This document shows positions 1-12,765 of a DNA stretch of 64,000 nt, piece after piece; the first letter of the stretch is position 1, and each line of letters starts with the position of its first letter. Below the pieces are notes generated by a model, which worked only from the letters and a program-made list of their open reading frames with translations, was not told where the DNA came from and ran no database searches. This DNA is from Ancylobacter sp. TS-1 (lineage in GTDB: Bacteria > Pseudomonadota > Alphaproteobacteria > Rhizobiales > Xanthobacteraceae). Both the position numbers and the translations under genes were made by a program. Location: assembly GCF_009223885.1 (NCBI RefSeq), contig NZ_CP045144.1, positions 992,001-1,056,000 on the forward strand. Direction: 5' to 3'.

Positions 1-700
1 TTCCGTCCGCCCGGCGCAGCACCATAGCACCCGACGGGTCGAGCGCCTCGAATACACCTTCGATCTGCCGGTCGGCCAGCCGCACCGTCACAGCACGGCC
101 AATGCCGGTCGCCCGCAGCAGCCACGCCTCGCGCACCCCGGCAAAACCGCCCTGCCCGGCCCAGTCGGCCAGCCGGGCGCGCATCGCGGTGTCGAGCGCG
201 GCGAGCATCGCCGGCGGTTCGGTAGGATAGCCCGCCGCGGCGAGGTCCGTCGTGGGATAAGGCGTATCGGCCGGGTGATGCGCGCAATTGACGCCGAAGC
301 CGATCACCGTGGCGATGCCGCCATCGGGGCGTACCGCCCCTTCCAGCAGGATGCCCGCCAGCTTGGCGCCGTCGATCATCACGTCATTGGGCCATTTCAG
401 GCCGATGCGCAGCGGGTCGATGCCCGAGACGGCCCGCACGGCATCGTAGAGGGCCAGCGCCGCCACGAAGCACAGCTCCGGCTGGCGCGAGGCCGGGCCG
501 GCGTCGGTCAGCAGCAGGGAGGCATAGAGATTGCCGGGTTCGGATGCCCAGGGGCGCCCGCGCCGGCCCCGCCCGCCGCTCTGGCGCTCGGCGACGAACC
601 AGCATGGCGACGGCCCGTCCATGCGGGCCAGCGCCTCGGCATTGGTGGAGCCGACCGTCTCGAAGCGGACGACCGGCGTCGCACCGGAGGGAGGCGCCAT
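1..700 (-). CDS. birA: Biotin--[acetyl-CoA-carboxylase] ligase, 3' end cut by window
   Basis: Attaches biotin to the biotin carboxyl carrier protein of acetyl-CoA carboxylase and related enzymes in the cytoplasm. From the ATG at 700 the frame stays open to the window edge (233 codons). It shows the family's nucleotide/biotin loop GRGRRGRPW near residue 45 and the KWPND motif near residue 100, and ends in a typical C-terminal beta domain (FEALDPSGAMVL). About 20-40 residues should lie outside the window. There is no N-terminal helix-turn-helix, so this is the monofunctional ligase and not the E. coli-type repressor. It starts 2 bases after the nuoN stop and is probably co-transcribed with the nuo operon, an order common in Rhizobiales. 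Confidence 0.93.
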   Translation of the reverse strand, partial: MAPPSGATPVVRFETVGSTNAEALARMDGPSPCWFVAERQSGGRGRRGRPWASEPGNLYASLLLTDAGPASRQPELCFVAALALYDAVRAVSGIDPLRIGLKWPNDVMIDGAKLAGILLEGAVRPDGGIATVIGFGVNCAHHPADTPYPTTDLAAAGYPTEPPAMLAALDTAMRARLADWAGQGGFAGVREAWLLRATGIGRAVTVRLADRQIEGVFEALDPSGAMVLRRADG

Positions 701-702
701 TC

Positions 703-2130
703 TCAGAAGAGCGCCCGTGCCGCCGCACCCGCCGCCGACAGGATCGGGCCCGGATAGACGAAGAACAGCAGGGTGAACAGGCCCGACACCGCCAGCACCG
801 CCCGCAGCTCCGACGGCATCGGCTCGAAGGCCGGCGCCGGCTCGTCGAAGTACATCACCTTGACGATGCGCAGATAATAGAACGCGCCGACCACGCTGGT
901 GAGCACGCCGATGACGGCGAGCGTGTAGAGCCCCGCCTCGATCGCCGCGAGGAAGACGTAGTACTTGGCGAGGAAGCCGGCCAGCGGGGGAATGCCGGCG
1001 AGCGAGAACATCAGCGCGGCGAAGAAGAACGCCTTCACCGGGCTGGTGCGGGCAAGCCCGGCCAATTCGTCATAGTTCTCGACCACGCCGTCCTTGCGGC
1101 GCATCGACAGGATGCAGGCGAAGGTGCCCAGCGTCATCGCCATGTAGACGGTGAGGTAGATCAGCACGCCGCGCACGCCCTGCTCGGTGCCGGCGGCGAG
1201 GCCGACCAGCGCGTAGCCCATGTGGCCGATCGAGGAATAGGCCATCAGGCGCTTGAGGTTGCGCTGGCCGATGGCCGCGAACGAGCCCAGCGCCATCGAG
1301 GCGATGGAGACGAAGACGACGATCTGCTGCCACTGATGCGCCACGTTGGGCAGCGCCTCCAGCGCGAAGCGCACGAACACCGCCATGGCCGCAATCTTCG
1401 GGGCGGCGGCGAAGAACGCCGTCACCGGCGCCGGGGCGCCCTCATAGACATCAGGCGTCCACATGTGGAACGGCACCGCCGAGACCTTGAAGCACAGGCC
1501 CGCGAAGGTGAACACGATGCCGAAGATCAGGCCGAGCGAGGGCTCGCGCGCCACCTCGGCGATCCGGGCGAAGTTCACCGAGCCGGTGAAGCCGTAGATG
1601 AGCGACGCGCCGTAGAGGAACATGCCGGAGGAGAGCGCGCCGAGCACGAAGTACTTCAGGCCCGCCTCGGTCGAGCGCACCGAGTCGCGGTTGTTGGCCG
1701 CGATCACATAGAGCGCCAGGCTCATCAGTTCGAGGCCCATATAGAGCGCGATCAGGTCGCCGGCCGAGATCAGCATCATCATGCCGAGCGTCGAGAGCAG
1801 CACAAGGATCGCGTATTCGAAGCGGCTCTGCTTCTCGATCTTCAGCCAGTCGACCGACATGGCCAGCGCGCCGCCGGCGCCGAGCAGCGTCAGCACCTTC
1901 AGGAAGCGGCTGTATTCATCGACCTGGAACGCGCCGTTGAACAGGCTGGCATGCGCCGGCCCGAGGATGACCAGCACGAGCGCCGCGAACAGCGCCGCCA
2001 GAGCGAGGCCATTCACGGTGTCCGTCGACTTCGGACCGACGAAGGCGCCGAACAGAAGCAGCAGGATGGCGGAAACGGCCAACAGCAGTTCGGGCAGCGC
2101 GGGGCCGAGCGCGGCGAGGGTAAGGGTCAT
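703..2130 (-). CDS. nuoN: NADH-quinone oxidoreductase subunit N
   Basis: Antiporter-like membrane subunit of respiratory complex I, one of the three large proton-channel subunits (L, M, N) of the inner membrane. The 475-residue product is hydrophobic throughout and has the usual length. It carries the conserved proton-channel region including [19 protein letters not shown] and the helix around [14 protein letters not shown]. Start is an ATG at 2130. Last nuo gene of the operon: it follows nuoM by 31 bases and is followed directly by birA. Confidence 0.97.
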   Translation of the reverse strand: MTLTLAALGPALPELLLAVSAILLLLFGAFVGPKSTDTVNGLALAALFAALVLVILGPAHASLFNGAFQVDEYSRFLKVLTLLGAGGALAMSVDWLKIEKQSRFEYAILVLLSTLGMMMLISAGDLIALYMGLELMSLALYVIAANNRDSVRSTEAGLKYFVLGALSSGMFLYGASLIYGFTGSVNFARIAEVAREPSLGLIFGIVFTFAGLCFKVSAVPFHMWTPDVYEGAPAPVTAFFAAAPKIAAMAVFVRFALEALPNVAHQWQQIVVFVSIASMALGSFAAIGQRNLKRLMAYSSIGHMGYALVGLAAGTEQGVRGVLIYLTVYMAMTLGTFACILSMRRKDGVVENYDELAGLARTSPVKAFFFAALMFSLAGIPPLAGFLAKYYVFLAAIEAGLYTLAVIGVLTSVVGAFYYLRIVKVMYFDEPAPAFEPMPSELRAVLAVSGLFTLLFFVYPGPILSAAGAAARALF

Positions 2131-2161
2131 CGAAGAGGCTCCGCGAGGGTCATGTGTCGGT

Positions 2162-3676
2162 TCAGTGCAGCACGAGGGCGGCGGCCTTTACGGCGCCGGC
2201 CGCGACGTCGGCGCGCGCGACGATCGCACTGACCGCCACGTCGCAGGCATCGAGGATCGGCTGCGGCCAGACACCGAACAGAATGGTGAAGAACAGCAGC
2301 GGGACGAGCGAGGCCATCTCACGCGGGGTGACGTCGAGCAGCCCCTTGAGGCTGTCCTTCTCCAGCGGCCCGAAGATCACCCGGCGATAGAGCCAGAGCG
2401 CGTAGGCGGCCGAGAGGATCACGCCGGTGGTGGCGAAGAAGGCGACCCAGGTGTTGCGCCCGAACACCGCCAGCAGCGTCAGGAATTCGCCGATGAAGCC
2501 CGAGGTGCCCGGCAGGCCGACATTGGCCATGGTGAACACCATGAACACCGTGGCGTAGATCGGCATGCGGTGGACGATGCCGCCATAGGCGGCGATCTCG
2601 CGGGTGTGCATGCGGTCGTAGATCACGCCCACGCAGAGGAACAGCGCACCCGAGACGAAGCCGTGGCTCACCATCTGGAACACCGCGCCCTGGATGCCTT
2701 CCTGGGTCAGCGTGAAGATGCCCATGGTCACGTAGCCCATATGGGCGATGGACGAATAGGCGATCAGCTTCTTGATGTCCTCCTGCATCAGGGCGACCAG
2801 CGAGGTGTAGACGATCGCGATCACCGAGAGCGTGAAGACGAACGGCGCGAAATAGGCCGAAGCGTCCGGGAACATGGGCAGGCTGAAGCGCAGGAAGCCG
2901 TAGCCGCCCATCTTGAGCAGGATGCCCGCCAGGATGACCGAGCCGGCGGTGGGCGCCTCGACATGGGCGTCGGGCAGCCAGGTGTGCACCGGCCACATCG
3001 GCATCTTCACCGCAAAGGAGGCGAAAAAGGCCAGCCATAGCCAGGTCTGCATGCCCTCCGGGAAGTCGAACTTCAGCAGCGCCGCGATATCGGTGGTGCC
3101 GGCCTGCCAGTACATCGCCATGATGGCGAGCATCATGAGCACCGAGCCGGCAAGCGTGTAGAGGAAGAACTTGAACGTCGCGTAGATGCGCCGCTTGCCG
3201 CCCCATATGCCGATGATGAGGAACATCGGGATCAGGCCGCCTTCGAAGAAGAAGTAGAACTGCAGCAGGTCCAGCGACGAGAAGGTGCCGATCATCAGCG
3301 TCTCGAGCACCAGGAAGCAGATCATGTACTCCTTGACGCGCACATGGATCGACTCCCAGCTGGCGAGGATGCACATCGGCATCAGCAGCGTGGTGAGCAG
3401 CACGAAGGGCATCGAGATGCCGTCGACGCCCATGCGGTAGGCGGCGAACTCGCCGAGCCACGGGCTGTGCTCGACGAACTGGAACTCCTGGCCCGAGGCA
3501 TCGAAGCCGACCAGCAGAAGCAGCGAGATGACGAAGGTGACGAGGGTCGCCCACAGCGCCACCCAGCGGGCGTTGCGCTGCGCCACCTCGTCGTCGCCAC
3601 GGATCATCAGGACGATGAGCAGCGCGCCGACGAGCGGCAGGAAGGTGACGACGGAGAGAATGGGCCAGTCGTACAT
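2162..3676 (-). CDS. nuoM: NADH-quinone oxidoreductase subunit M
   Basis: Second antiporter-like proton-pumping subunit of complex I, inner membrane. The 504-residue protein starts at the ATG at 3676 ([17 protein letters not shown]). The open frame extends further upstream, but that part lies inside nuoL and has no NuoM similarity. The conserved channel segment [20 protein letters not shown] and the following lysine helices are present. The first base of its ATG is the last base of the nuoL stop (TGATG), which implies translational coupling. Confidence 0.97.
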   Translation of the reverse strand: MYDWPILSVVTFLPLVGALLIVLMIRGDDEVAQRNARWVALWATLVTFVISLLLLVGFDASGQEFQFVEHSPWLGEFAAYRMGVDGISMPFVLLTTLLMPMCILASWESIHVRVKEYMICFLVLETLMIGTFSSLDLLQFYFFFEGGLIPMFLIIGIWGGKRRIYATFKFFLYTLAGSVLMMLAIMAMYWQAGTTDIAALLKFDFPEGMQTWLWLAFFASFAVKMPMWPVHTWLPDAHVEAPTAGSVILAGILLKMGGYGFLRFSLPMFPDASAYFAPFVFTLSVIAIVYTSLVALMQEDIKKLIAYSSIAHMGYVTMGIFTLTQEGIQGAVFQMVSHGFVSGALFLCVGVIYDRMHTREIAAYGGIVHRMPIYATVFMVFTMANVGLPGTSGFIGEFLTLLAVFGRNTWVAFFATTGVILSAAYALWLYRRVIFGPLEKDSLKGLLDVTPREMASLVPLLFFTILFGVWPQPILDACDVAVSAIVARADVAAGAVKAAALVLH

Positions 3677-5607
3677 CAGTGCGCGCCCCCGAACATGAAC
3701 CACGTGATGAGGGCCGCGACGCCCACCAGCATCACGAACGCGTAGTGGTAGAGATAGCCGGTCTGGAGCCGCACGACGCGGTGGGTGACGTCGATCACCC
3801 GCGCCGAGACACCGTTGGGGCCGTAGCCGTCGATGAAGCGGATGTCGCCCTGCTTCCAGAGGAAGTTGCCGAGCCACTTGATCGGACGCACGAACAGGAA
3901 GTCGTAGATCTCGTCGAAGTACCACTTGTTGAGCAGGAAGCGGTACAGCACGTCGTTCTGCTTCGCGAGCGCCTTCGGCACCGACGTATTGGCGATGTAC
4001 ATCCAGTACGCGAACGCGAAGCCCAGCGCCATCATCACCGTCGGCGCCCATTTGGCCCAGCCGGGAATGTGGTGCATCTCCTCGAGGATCTTGTTCTCCG
4101 GCCCCATGAAGATCGCTTCGCGGAAGAAGTGATCCACGTCGTGGCCGACGAAATAGGGGAAGAGGATCCCGCCGGCGAACAGCGCGCCGAGCGAGAGCAC
4201 GCCGAGCGGGATCAGCATGGTCAGCGGCGATTCATGGGCGTGGTCGTAGGTGTGGTGATCCGCCCGCGTCTCGCCGTGGAAGGTCATGAACATCTGCCGC
4301 CAGGTGTAGAAGGCGGTGAGCGCCGCCGCCGCCACCGTCATCACCCACGCATAGGTCGCGAATGGGCTGTGGCTGACGAAGGCGGTCTCGATGATGGCGT
4401 CCTTCGAGAAATAGCCCGAGGTGAAGGGGAAGCCGGTGAGCGCGAGGCCGCCGATCATCATGGTGGCGTAGGTGAACGGGATCTTCCGCCACAGGCCGCC
4501 CATGTGGCGCATGTCCTGCTCATGGTGCATGGCGGTGATGACCGAGCCGGCGGCGAGGAACAGCAGCGCCTTGAAGAAGCCGTGCGTGAGCAGGTGGAAC
4601 ACGCCGACCGAATAGGCGCCCGTGCCGAGGCCGACGAACATGTAGCCGAGCTGCGAGCAGGTCGAGTAGGCGATGACGCGCTTGATGTCGTTCTGCACGC
4701 AGCCGATCGTCGCCGCGAAGAAGGCGGTCGAGGCGCCGACGAAGAGCACGACGTTGAGCGCGGTCTGCGACAGCTCGAACAGCGGCGACAGCCGCGCCAC
4801 CATGAACACGCCGGCCGTCACCATGGTCGCCGCATGGATCAGCGCGGAGACCGGGGTGGGGCCTTCCATCGCGTCCGGCAGCCAGGTGTGCAGGCCGAGC
4901 TGGGCCGACTTGCCCATGGCGCCGATGAACAGCAGCAGGCAGATGACGGTCGGCGCGTGCCACTCATGGCCGAGGAACAGGATGTTCTTGTCCATCAGCG
5001 AGGGCGCGGCGGCGAAGACCTGCTCGAAGGCGACCGAGCCGGTCATCAGGAACACGGCGAAGATGCCGAGCGCGAAGCCGAAATCGCCGATGCGGTTGAC
5101 GATGAACGCCTTCATCGCCGCGGCGCAGGCCGAGGGCTTGTCGTACCAGAAGCCGATCAGCAGGTAGGAGGCGAGACCGACGCCCTCCCAGCCGAAGAAG
5201 AGCTGCACGAGGTTGTCGCTCGTCACCAGCATCAGCATGGCGAAGGTGAAGAGCGAGAGATAGGCGAAGAAGCGCGGCCGGCTCGGATCCTCGTGCATGT
5301 ACCCCATCGAGTAGAGGTGCACGAGCGAGGACACGGTGGTCACGAGGATCAGCATGACCGCGGTGAGCGAGTCGACCCGGATCGCCCAGGTCACGTCGAC
5401 GCCGCCGGACGAGAACCAGGTGAACAGCTCGACCACGCCGTCCTGTCCGCCGAAGGTGGTCTTGAAGAACACGATCCACGCGAAGAAGGCCGAGACGAAG
5501 AGCAGCCCGGTCGTGATCAGCTCCGAGGCGCGCGCGCCGATCAGCCGGCCGAACAGGCCGGCGATGACGAAGCCGATCAGGGGGAGAAAGACGATCGCCT
5601 GATACAT
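3676..5607 (-). CDS. nuoL: NADH-quinone oxidoreductase subunit L
   Basis: Distal, largest proton-pumping subunit of complex I. The product is 643 residues with many transmembrane helices. Visible family signatures are [20 protein letters not shown] near residue 140 and the channel segment [20 protein letters not shown]. The C-terminus ends in a lone hydrophobic helix, consistent with the lateral helix region of NuoL. Starts at ATG 5607, 10 bases after the nuoK stop, and shares one base with nuoM. Confidence 0.97.
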   Translation of the reverse strand: MYQAIVFLPLIGFVIAGLFGRLIGARASELITTGLLFVSAFFAWIVFFKTTFGGQDGVVELFTWFSSGGVDVTWAIRVDSLTAVMLILVTTVSSLVHLYSMGYMHEDPSRPRFFAYLSLFTFAMLMLVTSDNLVQLFFGWEGVGLASYLLIGFWYDKPSACAAAMKAFIVNRIGDFGFALGIFAVFLMTGSVAFEQVFAAAPSLMDKNILFLGHEWHAPTVICLLLFIGAMGKSAQLGLHTWLPDAMEGPTPVSALIHAATMVTAGVFMVARLSPLFELSQTALNVVLFVGASTAFFAATIGCVQNDIKRVIAYSTCSQLGYMFVGLGTGAYSVGVFHLLTHGFFKALLFLAAGSVITAMHHEQDMRHMGGLWRKIPFTYATMMIGGLALTGFPFTSGYFSKDAIIETAFVSHSPFATYAWVMTVAAAALTAFYTWRQMFMTFHGETRADHHTYDHAHESPLTMLIPLGVLSLGALFAGGILFPYFVGHDVDHFFREAIFMGPENKILEEMHHIPGWAKWAPTVMMALGFAFAYWMYIANTSVPKALAKQNDVLYRFLLNKWYFDEIYDFLFVRPIKWLGNFLWKQGDIRFIDGYGPNGVSARVIDVTHRVVRLQTGYLYHYAFVMLVGVAALITWFMFGGAH

Positions 5608-5617
5608 GACTGCCCGC

Positions 5618-5926
5618 TCAGCCCTTCATGGTGTTGATGTCCTCGACGGCGATCGATCCGCGATTGCGGTAGAACACCACGAGGATGGCAAGGCCGATGG
5701 CGGCCTCGGCGGCGGCGACCGTCAGCACGAACAGGGCGAAGACCTGGCCGATGATATTGCCGAGGAAGACCGAGAAAGAGACGAGGTTGATGTTCACCGC
5801 CAGCAGGATCAGCTCCACCGACATCAGGATGACGATGACGTTCTTCCGGTTGAGGAAGATGCCCAGCGTCCCCAGCGTGAACAGGATGGCGGCGACGGTC
5901 AGGTAGTGCGAAAGGCCGATCACCAT
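5618..5926 (-). CDS. nuoK: NADH-quinone oxidoreductase subunit K
   Basis: Small three-helix inner-membrane subunit of complex I lying between NuoH/A/J and the antiporter subunits. The product has 102 residues, exactly the usual length, when started at the ATG at 5926 ([16 protein letters not shown]). A longer open frame to 5989 lies in nuoJ and is not family-like. The conserved helix with buried glutamate (VELILLAVN) is visible. It starts one base after the nuoJ stop. Confidence 0.96.
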   Translation of the reverse strand: MVIGLSHYLTVAAILFTLGTLGIFLNRKNVIVILMSVELILLAVNINLVSFSVFLGNIIGQVFALFVLTVAAAEAAIGLAILVVFYRNRGSIAVEDINTMKG

Positions 5927-5927
5927 C

Positions 5928-6533
5928 TCAGAGCCCCTTTCCGGAGGGCACCTTGACGACGTCGATCGCCATCTCCCGGGTGCGCGCATTCTGGACCGGA
6001 ATGCTCTGGCGCTTGACGTTCTCCTTGTGGCGGAGGGTCAGCACGATGGCACCGATCATGGCGACCAGCAGGATGAAGCCGGCCGCCTGGAAGAAGTAGA
6101 CATAGTCCGTGTAGAGCACGCGGCCGATCTGCACCGCGTTGGAAACCTCGGGCGCCTTCGCGGCGACCGCGCCGGTGACGCCCTCGCCGAAGCTCCACGA
6201 CCCCACCACCAGCACCAGCTCGGCGAGGAAGATGAAGCCGATCAGCGCGCCGACCGGCAGGTACTGCAGGAAGCCCTGGCGAAGCTCGACGAAATCGACG
6301 TCGAGCATCATCACCACGAACAGGAACAGCACCGCGACCGCGCCGACATAGACCACGATCAGCAGCATCGCGATGTACTCGGCGCCGATCAGGATGAACA
6401 GGCCGGAGGCGTTCACGAAGGTCAGGATCAGGAACAGGACGGAGTGCACCGGGTTGCGCGACGCGATGACCATGAAGGCCGAGGCGACAGCGACACCCGC
6501 GAACAGGTAGAAGAACAGCGCAGCGAGGCTCAT
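5928..6533 (-). CDS. nuoJ: NADH-quinone oxidoreductase subunit J
   Basis: Membrane subunit of complex I with about five transmembrane helices. The product is 201 residues from the ATG at 6533 ([13 protein letters not shown]). A GTG three codons upstream (6542) is an alternative start. The conserved loop around [20 protein letters not shown] is typical of NuoJ/ND6. It is tightly packed against nuoK, but separated from nuoI by about 110 bases, the largest gap inside the nuo run, where I see no gene. Confidence 0.95.
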   Translation of the reverse strand: MSLAALFFYLFAGVAVASAFMVIASRNPVHSVLFLILTFVNASGLFILIGAEYIAMLLIVVYVGAVAVLFLFVVMMLDVDFVELRQGFLQYLPVGALIGFIFLAELVLVVGSWSFGEGVTGAVAAKAPEVSNAVQIGRVLYTDYVYFFQAAGFILLVAMIGAIVLTLRHKENVKRQSIPVQNARTREMAIDVVKVPSGKGL

Positions 6534-6642
6534 GCCCGGCACTCCCAGATCGTCCCCAGCCGCGCCTTCCTGGCGGGCGCGGCGCGAAGAGCCTTAGCGG
6601 CCCGTATCGTTACGGTCGTCACGTCCCCAGTCCCCCGCGCGC

Positions 6643-7131
6643 TCAACGGTACGGCGCGTCAAGCGCGATGTTGCGCGCGATCTCGCGCTCCCAGCGGTCG
6701 CCGTTGGCGAGCAGCTTGGCCTTGTCGTAATAGAGTTCCTCGCGCGTCTCGGTGGCGAACTCGAAGTTCGGCCCCTCGACGATGGCGTCCACCGGGCAGG
6801 CTTCCTGGCAGAAGCCGCAGTAGATGCACTTCACCATGTCGATGTCGTAACGCGTGGTGCGGCGGGTGCCGTCGTTGCGGCGCGGGCCGGCCTCGATGGT
6901 GATGGCCTGCGCCGGGCAGATCGCCTCGCACAGCTTGCAGGCGATGCAGCGTTCCTCGCCGTTCGGGTAGCGGCGCAGCGCGTGCTCGCCACGGAAGCGC
7001 GGGCTGACCGGCCCCTTCTCGAACGGGTAGTTCAGCGTCGCCTTCGGCTTGAAGAAATAGCGCATGGCCAGGAAGAACGCCGAGACGAACTCGGTGAGCA
7101 GCAGCTGGCGTGCGGCCAGGTCCAACCTCAT
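6643..7131 (-). CDS. nuoI: NADH-quinone oxidoreductase subunit I
   Basis: Peripheral-arm subunit carrying the two [4Fe-4S] clusters N6a/N6b that pass electrons toward quinone. The two ferredoxin motifs [12 protein letters not shown] and [12 protein letters not shown] are both complete. Length is 162 residues from ATG 7131 ([12 protein letters not shown]), the usual alphaproteobacterial size. The amphipathic N-terminus (residues 1-30) fits membrane-surface docking. It follows the small membrane-protein gene by 10 bases. Confidence 0.96.
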   Translation of the reverse strand: MRLDLAARQLLLTEFVSAFFLAMRYFFKPKATLNYPFEKGPVSPRFRGEHALRRYPNGEERCIACKLCEAICPAQAITIEAGPRRNDGTRRTTRYDIDMVKCIYCGFCQEACPVDAIVEGPNFEFATETREELYYDKAKLLANGDRWEREIARNIALDAPYR

Positions 7132-7141
7132 GTCGCTCTCC

Positions 7142-7405
7142 TCACTCGGCCATGCCGACGGCGAGGCCAAAGCCCACCAGCGGCATCGAAACGGCGAAGA
7201 CGCGGATGACCGTCTTCCACCAGGAAATCACGCCCTCGAGCTGATCGGCGTTCAGCTTGCGGGCTTCGCGGGAACCGCGGATCGACGTCTCGACGACGCG
7301 CGGGAGAATGAACCATTCCAGCAGCCCGAACAGGCCGCCGGCGAGCGCCCCCATCCAGCCGATGGCGGAGGCTTCCATAAGGGCGTGGAGGGTGCCCTCG
7401 CTCAT
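7142..7405 (-). CDS. Small membrane protein between nuoH and nuoI, function unknown
   Basis: An 87-residue product that I do not recognise, beginning [16 protein letters not shown] at ATG 7405. It shows a hydrophobic helix near residues 14-33 ([20 protein letters not shown]), a basic/polar middle segment ([15 protein letters not shown]) and a second hydrophobic helix at the C-terminus ([19 protein letters not shown]). The gene starts one base after the nuoH stop and ends 10 bases before nuoI, so it is embedded in the operon and should be made with complex I. It could be an accessory subunit or assembly factor, but nothing in the sequence proves it. Codon use matches its neighbours, so it looks like a real gene. 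Confidence 0.8.
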   Translation of the reverse strand: MSEGTLHALMEASAIGWMGALAGGLFGLLEWFILPRVVETSIRGSREARKLNADQLEGVISWWKTVIRVFAVSMPLVGFGLAVGMAE

Positions 7406-7406
7406 C

Positions 7407-8441
7407 TCAGCCTCCCGCCGCCGCAAAGCCGCCGAAGTGCAGCACGCTGGCCACGATCACCACCATCGCCAGCGAGATCGGCAGGAACACCTTCCAGCCG
7501 AGCCGCATGAGCTGGTCATAGCGGTAACGCGGGACCATTGCCTTCACCATGGCGAACATGAAGAAGACCAGCAGAACCTTGAGCAGGAACCAGACGATGC
7601 CCGGCACCCAGGTGAAGGGGGCCATCGGCACCGGCGGCAGCCAGCCGCCGAGGAAGAGGATCGTCGTCAGCGCGCACATGGTCATGATCGCCACGTACTC
7701 GCCGAGCATGAACATCATGTACGGGGTGGAGCCGTACTCCACCATGAAGCCCGCCACCAGCTCGGATTCCGCTTCGCCAAGATCGAAGGGCGGGCGGTTC
7801 GTCTCGGCCAGCGCCGAGATGAAGAAGATCACGAACATCGGGAACAGCGGCAGCCAGTACCAGCCCAGCACGCCCCATTCCGAATTCTGCGCCTCGACGA
7901 TGGCGGAGAGGTTCAGCGAGCCGGCGCACAGCAGCACGGTGACGATGACGAAGCCGATGGAGACTTCGTAGGACACCATCTGCGCCGCCGCGCGCAGCGC
8001 CGACAGGAAGGGGTACTTCGAGTTCGAGGCCCAGCCGCCCATGATCACGCCATACACGCCGAGCGACGAGATGGCGAAGATGTAGAGCACGCCGACATTG
8101 ATGTCCGCCACCACCCAGCCGGCGTCGATCGGCACCACCGCCCAGGCGGCGAGCGCCAGCAGGCAGGTGACGAAGGGGGCCAGCAGGAACACGCCCTTGT
8201 TGGAGCCGTCCGGAATGACCGGCTCCTTGAGGACGAACTTGATGAGGTCGGCGAAGGACTGGAACAGGCCGAACGGCCCGACCACGTTCGGGCCCCGGCG
8301 CAGCTGCACGGCCGCCCAGATCTTGCGGTCGGCCAGCAGCACATAGGCGACGACGATCAGCAGGCCGACCAGCAGCGCGAGGCTCTGGGCGACGATGATG
8401 ATCACCTGGATGAGGGTGTCGAGCCAGCTCATTTCGGTCAT
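7407..8441 (-). CDS. nuoH: NADH-quinone oxidoreductase subunit H
   Basis: Membrane subunit that forms the quinone-binding junction between the peripheral and membrane arms of complex I. The product has 344 residues and eight or more hydrophobic helices. The conserved quinone-site motifs [15 protein letters not shown] near residue 45 and [19 protein letters not shown] near residue 210 are intact. Start is ATG 8441; an internal ATG three codons later is possible. It follows nuoG by 13 bases. Confidence 0.97.
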   Translation of the reverse strand: MTEMSWLDTLIQVIIIVAQSLALLVGLLIVVAYVLLADRKIWAAVQLRRGPNVVGPFGLFQSFADLIKFVLKEPVIPDGSNKGVFLLAPFVTCLLALAAWAVVPIDAGWVVADINVGVLYIFAISSLGVYGVIMGGWASNSKYPFLSALRAAAQMVSYEVSIGFVIVTVLLCAGSLNLSAIVEAQNSEWGVLGWYWLPLFPMFVIFFISALAETNRPPFDLGEAESELVAGFMVEYGSTPYMMFMLGEYVAIMTMCALTTILFLGGWLPPVPMAPFTWVPGIVWFLLKVLLVFFMFAMVKAMVPRYRYDQLMRLGWKVFLPISLAMVVIVASVLHFGGFAAAGG

Positions 8442-8454
8442 GCTCTCCCTCCCC

Positions 8455-10533
8455 TCACTCGGCCGCCGCCGCGAGGCGGCTATGCGCGAGCGCGGAACAT
8501 TCGGCCATTACGGCGGACGCGCGGGCAATCGGATTGGTGAGGTAGAAATCGGTGACGGCGGCCTTGAACGGGCCGCTGGCCGGCGTGCCGGTGGTGCCCG
8601 CGAGGGCGATCACCGCCGCCGCGTCGGCCGGCTCGAAATGGTCGACCCGCGCGAGGTGCGGATAGGCCTTGTAGAGCGCGGCACGCAGTTCGCCGAGGCT
8701 GTCGAAAGGCAGGCGCTGGCCGAGCGCGTCGGAGAGCGCGCGCAGCACCGCCCAGTCCTCGCGGGCCTCGCCCGGCGGGAAGGCGGCGCGATTGGTGAGC
8801 TGCGCCCGCCCTTCCGTGTTCACATAGGTGCCGGACTTCTCGGTATAGGCCGCACCGGGAAGGATCACGTCGGCGCGATGGGCGCCGCGGTCGCCATGGG
8901 TGCCGAGATAGACCACGAAGGCGCCGGGGGCGATGTCGATCTCGTCCGCGCCAAGCGAGAACAGCACGTCGACGCCGCCCGGATTGGTCATCGCCACCGC
9001 GTCGAGCCCGCCCTCGCCCGGCACCGCGCCGATGTCGAGCGCGCCCACGCGGGAAGCAGCGGTATGCAGGACGCTGAAGCCGTTCCAGCCGTCCTTGACC
9101 GCGCCGACCGCCACCGCGAGCCGCGCCGCCAGCGCCAGCACCGCCGCCCCGTCCGCACGGGCGAGAGCGCCCTGCCCGACCAGGATGAGCGGGCGCTGGG
9201 CGCCCTTGAGCGTGTCTGCGAAGGTCCCGCTGCCCACGAGATCCAGCAGCGTGTCGGAGCCGGCGCCGAGATAGTCATAGGGGTAGGTCAGGTCGACATG
9301 TTCGCCGATCAGCCCGATGGGGAAATTGCCCTGCAGCCAGCGCTTGCGGATGCGGGCGTTGAGCACGCTCGCCTCGAGGCGCGGGTTGGAACCGATGATC
9401 AGCAGTGCGTCGGCCTGCTCGATGCCGGCGATGCCGGCGTTGAACAGGTAGGAGGCGCGCCCGAGCGAGGGATCGAGCTTGGCGCCGTCCTGGCGCGCGT
9501 CGATATTGGCCGAGCCGAGGGCCGCCAGCAGCGACTTGAGCGCGAAGGCTTCCTCGACCGAGGCGAGATCGCCGACGAGGCCGCCGATGCGGTTGCCCGG
9601 CACGCCCTTCACCTTCGCGGCGATGGCGGCGAAGGCCTCGGGCCAGCTCGCCGCCTTCAGCTTGCCGCCCACGCGCACATAGGGGCGGTCGAGGCGCTGG
9701 GTCTTCAGCCCGTCCCAGATGTAGCGAGTCTTGTCGGAGATCCACTCCTCGTTCACGTCCTCATTGAGACGCGGGAGGACGCGCATGACCTCGCGGCCGC
9801 GCGTGTCGATGCGGATGTTGGAGCCGACCGCGTCCATCACGTCGACGGATTCGGTCTTCACCAGCTCCCACGGGCGGGCGTGATAGGCGTAGGGGCGCTG
9901 GGTGAGCGCGCCGACCGGGCACAGGTCGGCGACGTTGCCCTGCAGTTCCGAGGAGAGCGCCGCCTCGAGATAGGTGGTGATCTCCATGTCCTCGCCGCGC
10001 CCGATGGCGCCGAGTTCGGCCACGCCCGCCACCTCGGTGGTGAAGCGCACGCAGCGGGTGCACTGGATGCACCGGGTCATGGAGGTCTTGATCAACGGGC
10101 CGATATACTTGTCCTCGACCGCGCGCTTGTTCTCGGCATAGCGGGAGGTGTCCACGCCATAGGCCATGGCCTGGTCCTGCAGGTCGCACTCGCCGCCCTG
10201 GTCGCAGATCGGGCAGTCCAGCGGGTGGTTGATGAGCAGGAACTCCATCACCCCTTCGCGCGCCTTCTTCACCATGGGCGACTTGGTGAGGATGACGGGC
10301 GGCTCGCCATTCGGGCCGGGGCGCAAGTCGCGCACATTCTGGGCGCAGCTCGCGGTCGGCTTGGGCGGGCCGCCCTTCACCTCGACAAGACACATGCGGC
10401 AATTGCCGGCGATCGACAGGCGCTCGTGGAAGCAGAAGCGCGGAATTTCCGCGCCAGCCGCCTCGCACGCCTGGAGCAGCGTGTACTCCGGCGGAACATC
10501 AAGCTCGATGTCGTCAACGATGATCTTGGCCAT
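8455..10533 (-). CDS. nuoG: NADH-quinone oxidoreductase subunit G
   Basis: Large peripheral subunit holding a chain of iron-sulfur clusters that move electrons from FMN to NuoI. The product is 692 residues from ATG 10533 ([14 protein letters not shown]); the upstream open frame belongs to nuoF. Visible cluster ligands are the plant-type [2Fe-2S] region (PRFCFHE...[10 protein letters not shown]), the His/Cys motif [19 protein letters not shown] and [10 protein letters not shown]. The C-terminal two thirds is the molybdopterin-oxidoreductase-like fold without molybdenum ligands, as usual in this subunit. It starts 8 bases after the nuoF stop. Confidence 0.97.
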   Translation of the reverse strand: MAKIIVDDIELDVPPEYTLLQACEAAGAEIPRFCFHERLSIAGNCRMCLVEVKGGPPKPTASCAQNVRDLRPGPNGEPPVILTKSPMVKKAREGVMEFLLINHPLDCPICDQGGECDLQDQAMAYGVDTSRYAENKRAVEDKYIGPLIKTSMTRCIQCTRCVRFTTEVAGVAELGAIGRGEDMEITTYLEAALSSELQGNVADLCPVGALTQRPYAYHARPWELVKTESVDVMDAVGSNIRIDTRGREVMRVLPRLNEDVNEEWISDKTRYIWDGLKTQRLDRPYVRVGGKLKAASWPEAFAAIAAKVKGVPGNRIGGLVGDLASVEEAFALKSLLAALGSANIDARQDGAKLDPSLGRASYLFNAGIAGIEQADALLIIGSNPRLEASVLNARIRKRWLQGNFPIGLIGEHVDLTYPYDYLGAGSDTLLDLVGSGTFADTLKGAQRPLILVGQGALARADGAAVLALAARLAVAVGAVKDGWNGFSVLHTAASRVGALDIGAVPGEGGLDAVAMTNPGGVDVLFSLGADEIDIAPGAFVVYLGTHGDRGAHRADVILPGAAYTEKSGTYVNTEGRAQLTNRAAFPPGEAREDWAVLRALSDALGQRLPFDSLGELRAALYKAYPHLARVDHFEPADAAAVIALAGTTGTPASGPFKAAVTDFYLTNPIARASAVMAECSALAHSRLAAAAE

Positions 10534-10541
10534 GATGCTCT

Positions 10542-11849
<1,308 letters not shown>

Positions 11850-11859
11850 GGTTCGCTCC

Positions 11860-12726
11860 TCAATCCACCTTGCCGCCCGGGGGCGGCGCGACGGGCTTGG
11901 ACGGCTTCTCGCTATCGGCATTGCCGGCGGCCTCGACCGCCTTGGCGGGTGGCGGCGCGGCAGGAGCCGGATCGCTCTTCGGCGGGGCCGGAGGCGCAGC
12001 GGCAGCCGCGGCCGGGGGCGGCGCGGGCGGCGTGGCGGCCCCGTTGGCGCGCGCGGCAATCGCCTCGCGGGCGAGCGCGAGACCCGCGCCCTGCCCGACC
12101 ATGGAGCCGTCGAACAGTTCCGGCGAGGTCAGCACGCGCAGGCCGGTGACCGGCGCCGAGGTGACGCGGCCGTTCTGCGGGCCGGGCGTCGGGTGCTCGC
12201 CGCGCTCGAAGGCGTCGAGAATCTTCTCCAGATCCTCAGGAGTCAGGTCCTCGTAGACGTCCTTCCACACCTGCACCATCGGCGCGTTTACGCAGGTGCC
12301 CGCGCACTCCACCTCTTCCCAGGACAGCGCGCCGTTCTCGGAGACGTGGAACGGCTCCTCATGGATGCGCCGCTGGCAGACCTTGATGAGGTCGCCGGCG
12401 CCGCGCAGCATGCAGGGCGTGGTGCCGCAGACCTGGATATGCGCCTTGGCGCCCACCGGGTTGAGCTGGAACTGGGTGTAGAAGGTGGCGATCTCGTAGA
12501 CGCGGATCGGTGCCATGCCGAGCATGTCGCCGACATAGCGCATCGCCGGCTCGGAAACCCAGCCGCCCGCCTGCTCCTGCGCGCGCATGAGCAGCGGGAT
12601 CACCGCGCTGGCCTGACGGCCGGCCGGGTATTTCGCGATGGTCTTCTCGGCCCAGGCGAGATTCTCAGCCGTGAAAGCAAAGCTCTCGGGCTGAACCGCC
12701 TTTGGCGCAAGCCTACGGACAGACAT
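11860..12726 (-). CDS. nuoE: NADH-quinone oxidoreductase subunit E with long Ala/Pro tail
   Basis: 24-kDa-type subunit with the N1a [2Fe-2S] cluster. Ligand motifs [11 protein letters not shown] and [12 protein letters not shown] are both visible in a thioredoxin-like core of roughly 185 residues. The full product is 288 residues from ATG 12726. The last 90-100 residues are a low-complexity tail rich in Ala, Pro and Lys that is not part of the catalytic core. The core matches the family's normal length, so the tail is an extension and not a frameshift product: the frame is uninterrupted and ends 10 bases before nuoF. Confidence 0.95.
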   Translation of the reverse strand: MSVRRLAPKAVQPESFAFTAENLAWAEKTIAKYPAGRQASAVIPLLMRAQEQAGGWVSEPAMRYVGDMLGMAPIRVYEIATFYTQFQLNPVGAKAHIQVCGTTPCMLRGAGDLIKVCQRRIHEEPFHVSENGALSWEEVECAGTCVNAPMVQVWKDVYEDLTPEDLEKILDAFERGEHPTPGPQNGRVTSAPVTGLRVLTSPELFDGSMVGQGAGLALAREAIAARANGAATPPAPPPAAAAAAPPAPPKSDPAPAAPPPAKAVEAAGNADSEKPSKPVAPPPGGKVD

Positions 12727-12765
12727 GCCGTACCCTTCCGATCGAACCGCCAGCCCCTGCGGGAC

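Noticed and set aside
544..2232. Long plus-strand open frame (562 codons) opposite birA/nuoN
   Set aside because: It is rich in Arg, His, Glu and Asp with no motifs, and lies antisense to clearly homologous nuo genes. Such frames are normal shadows in high-GC DNA.
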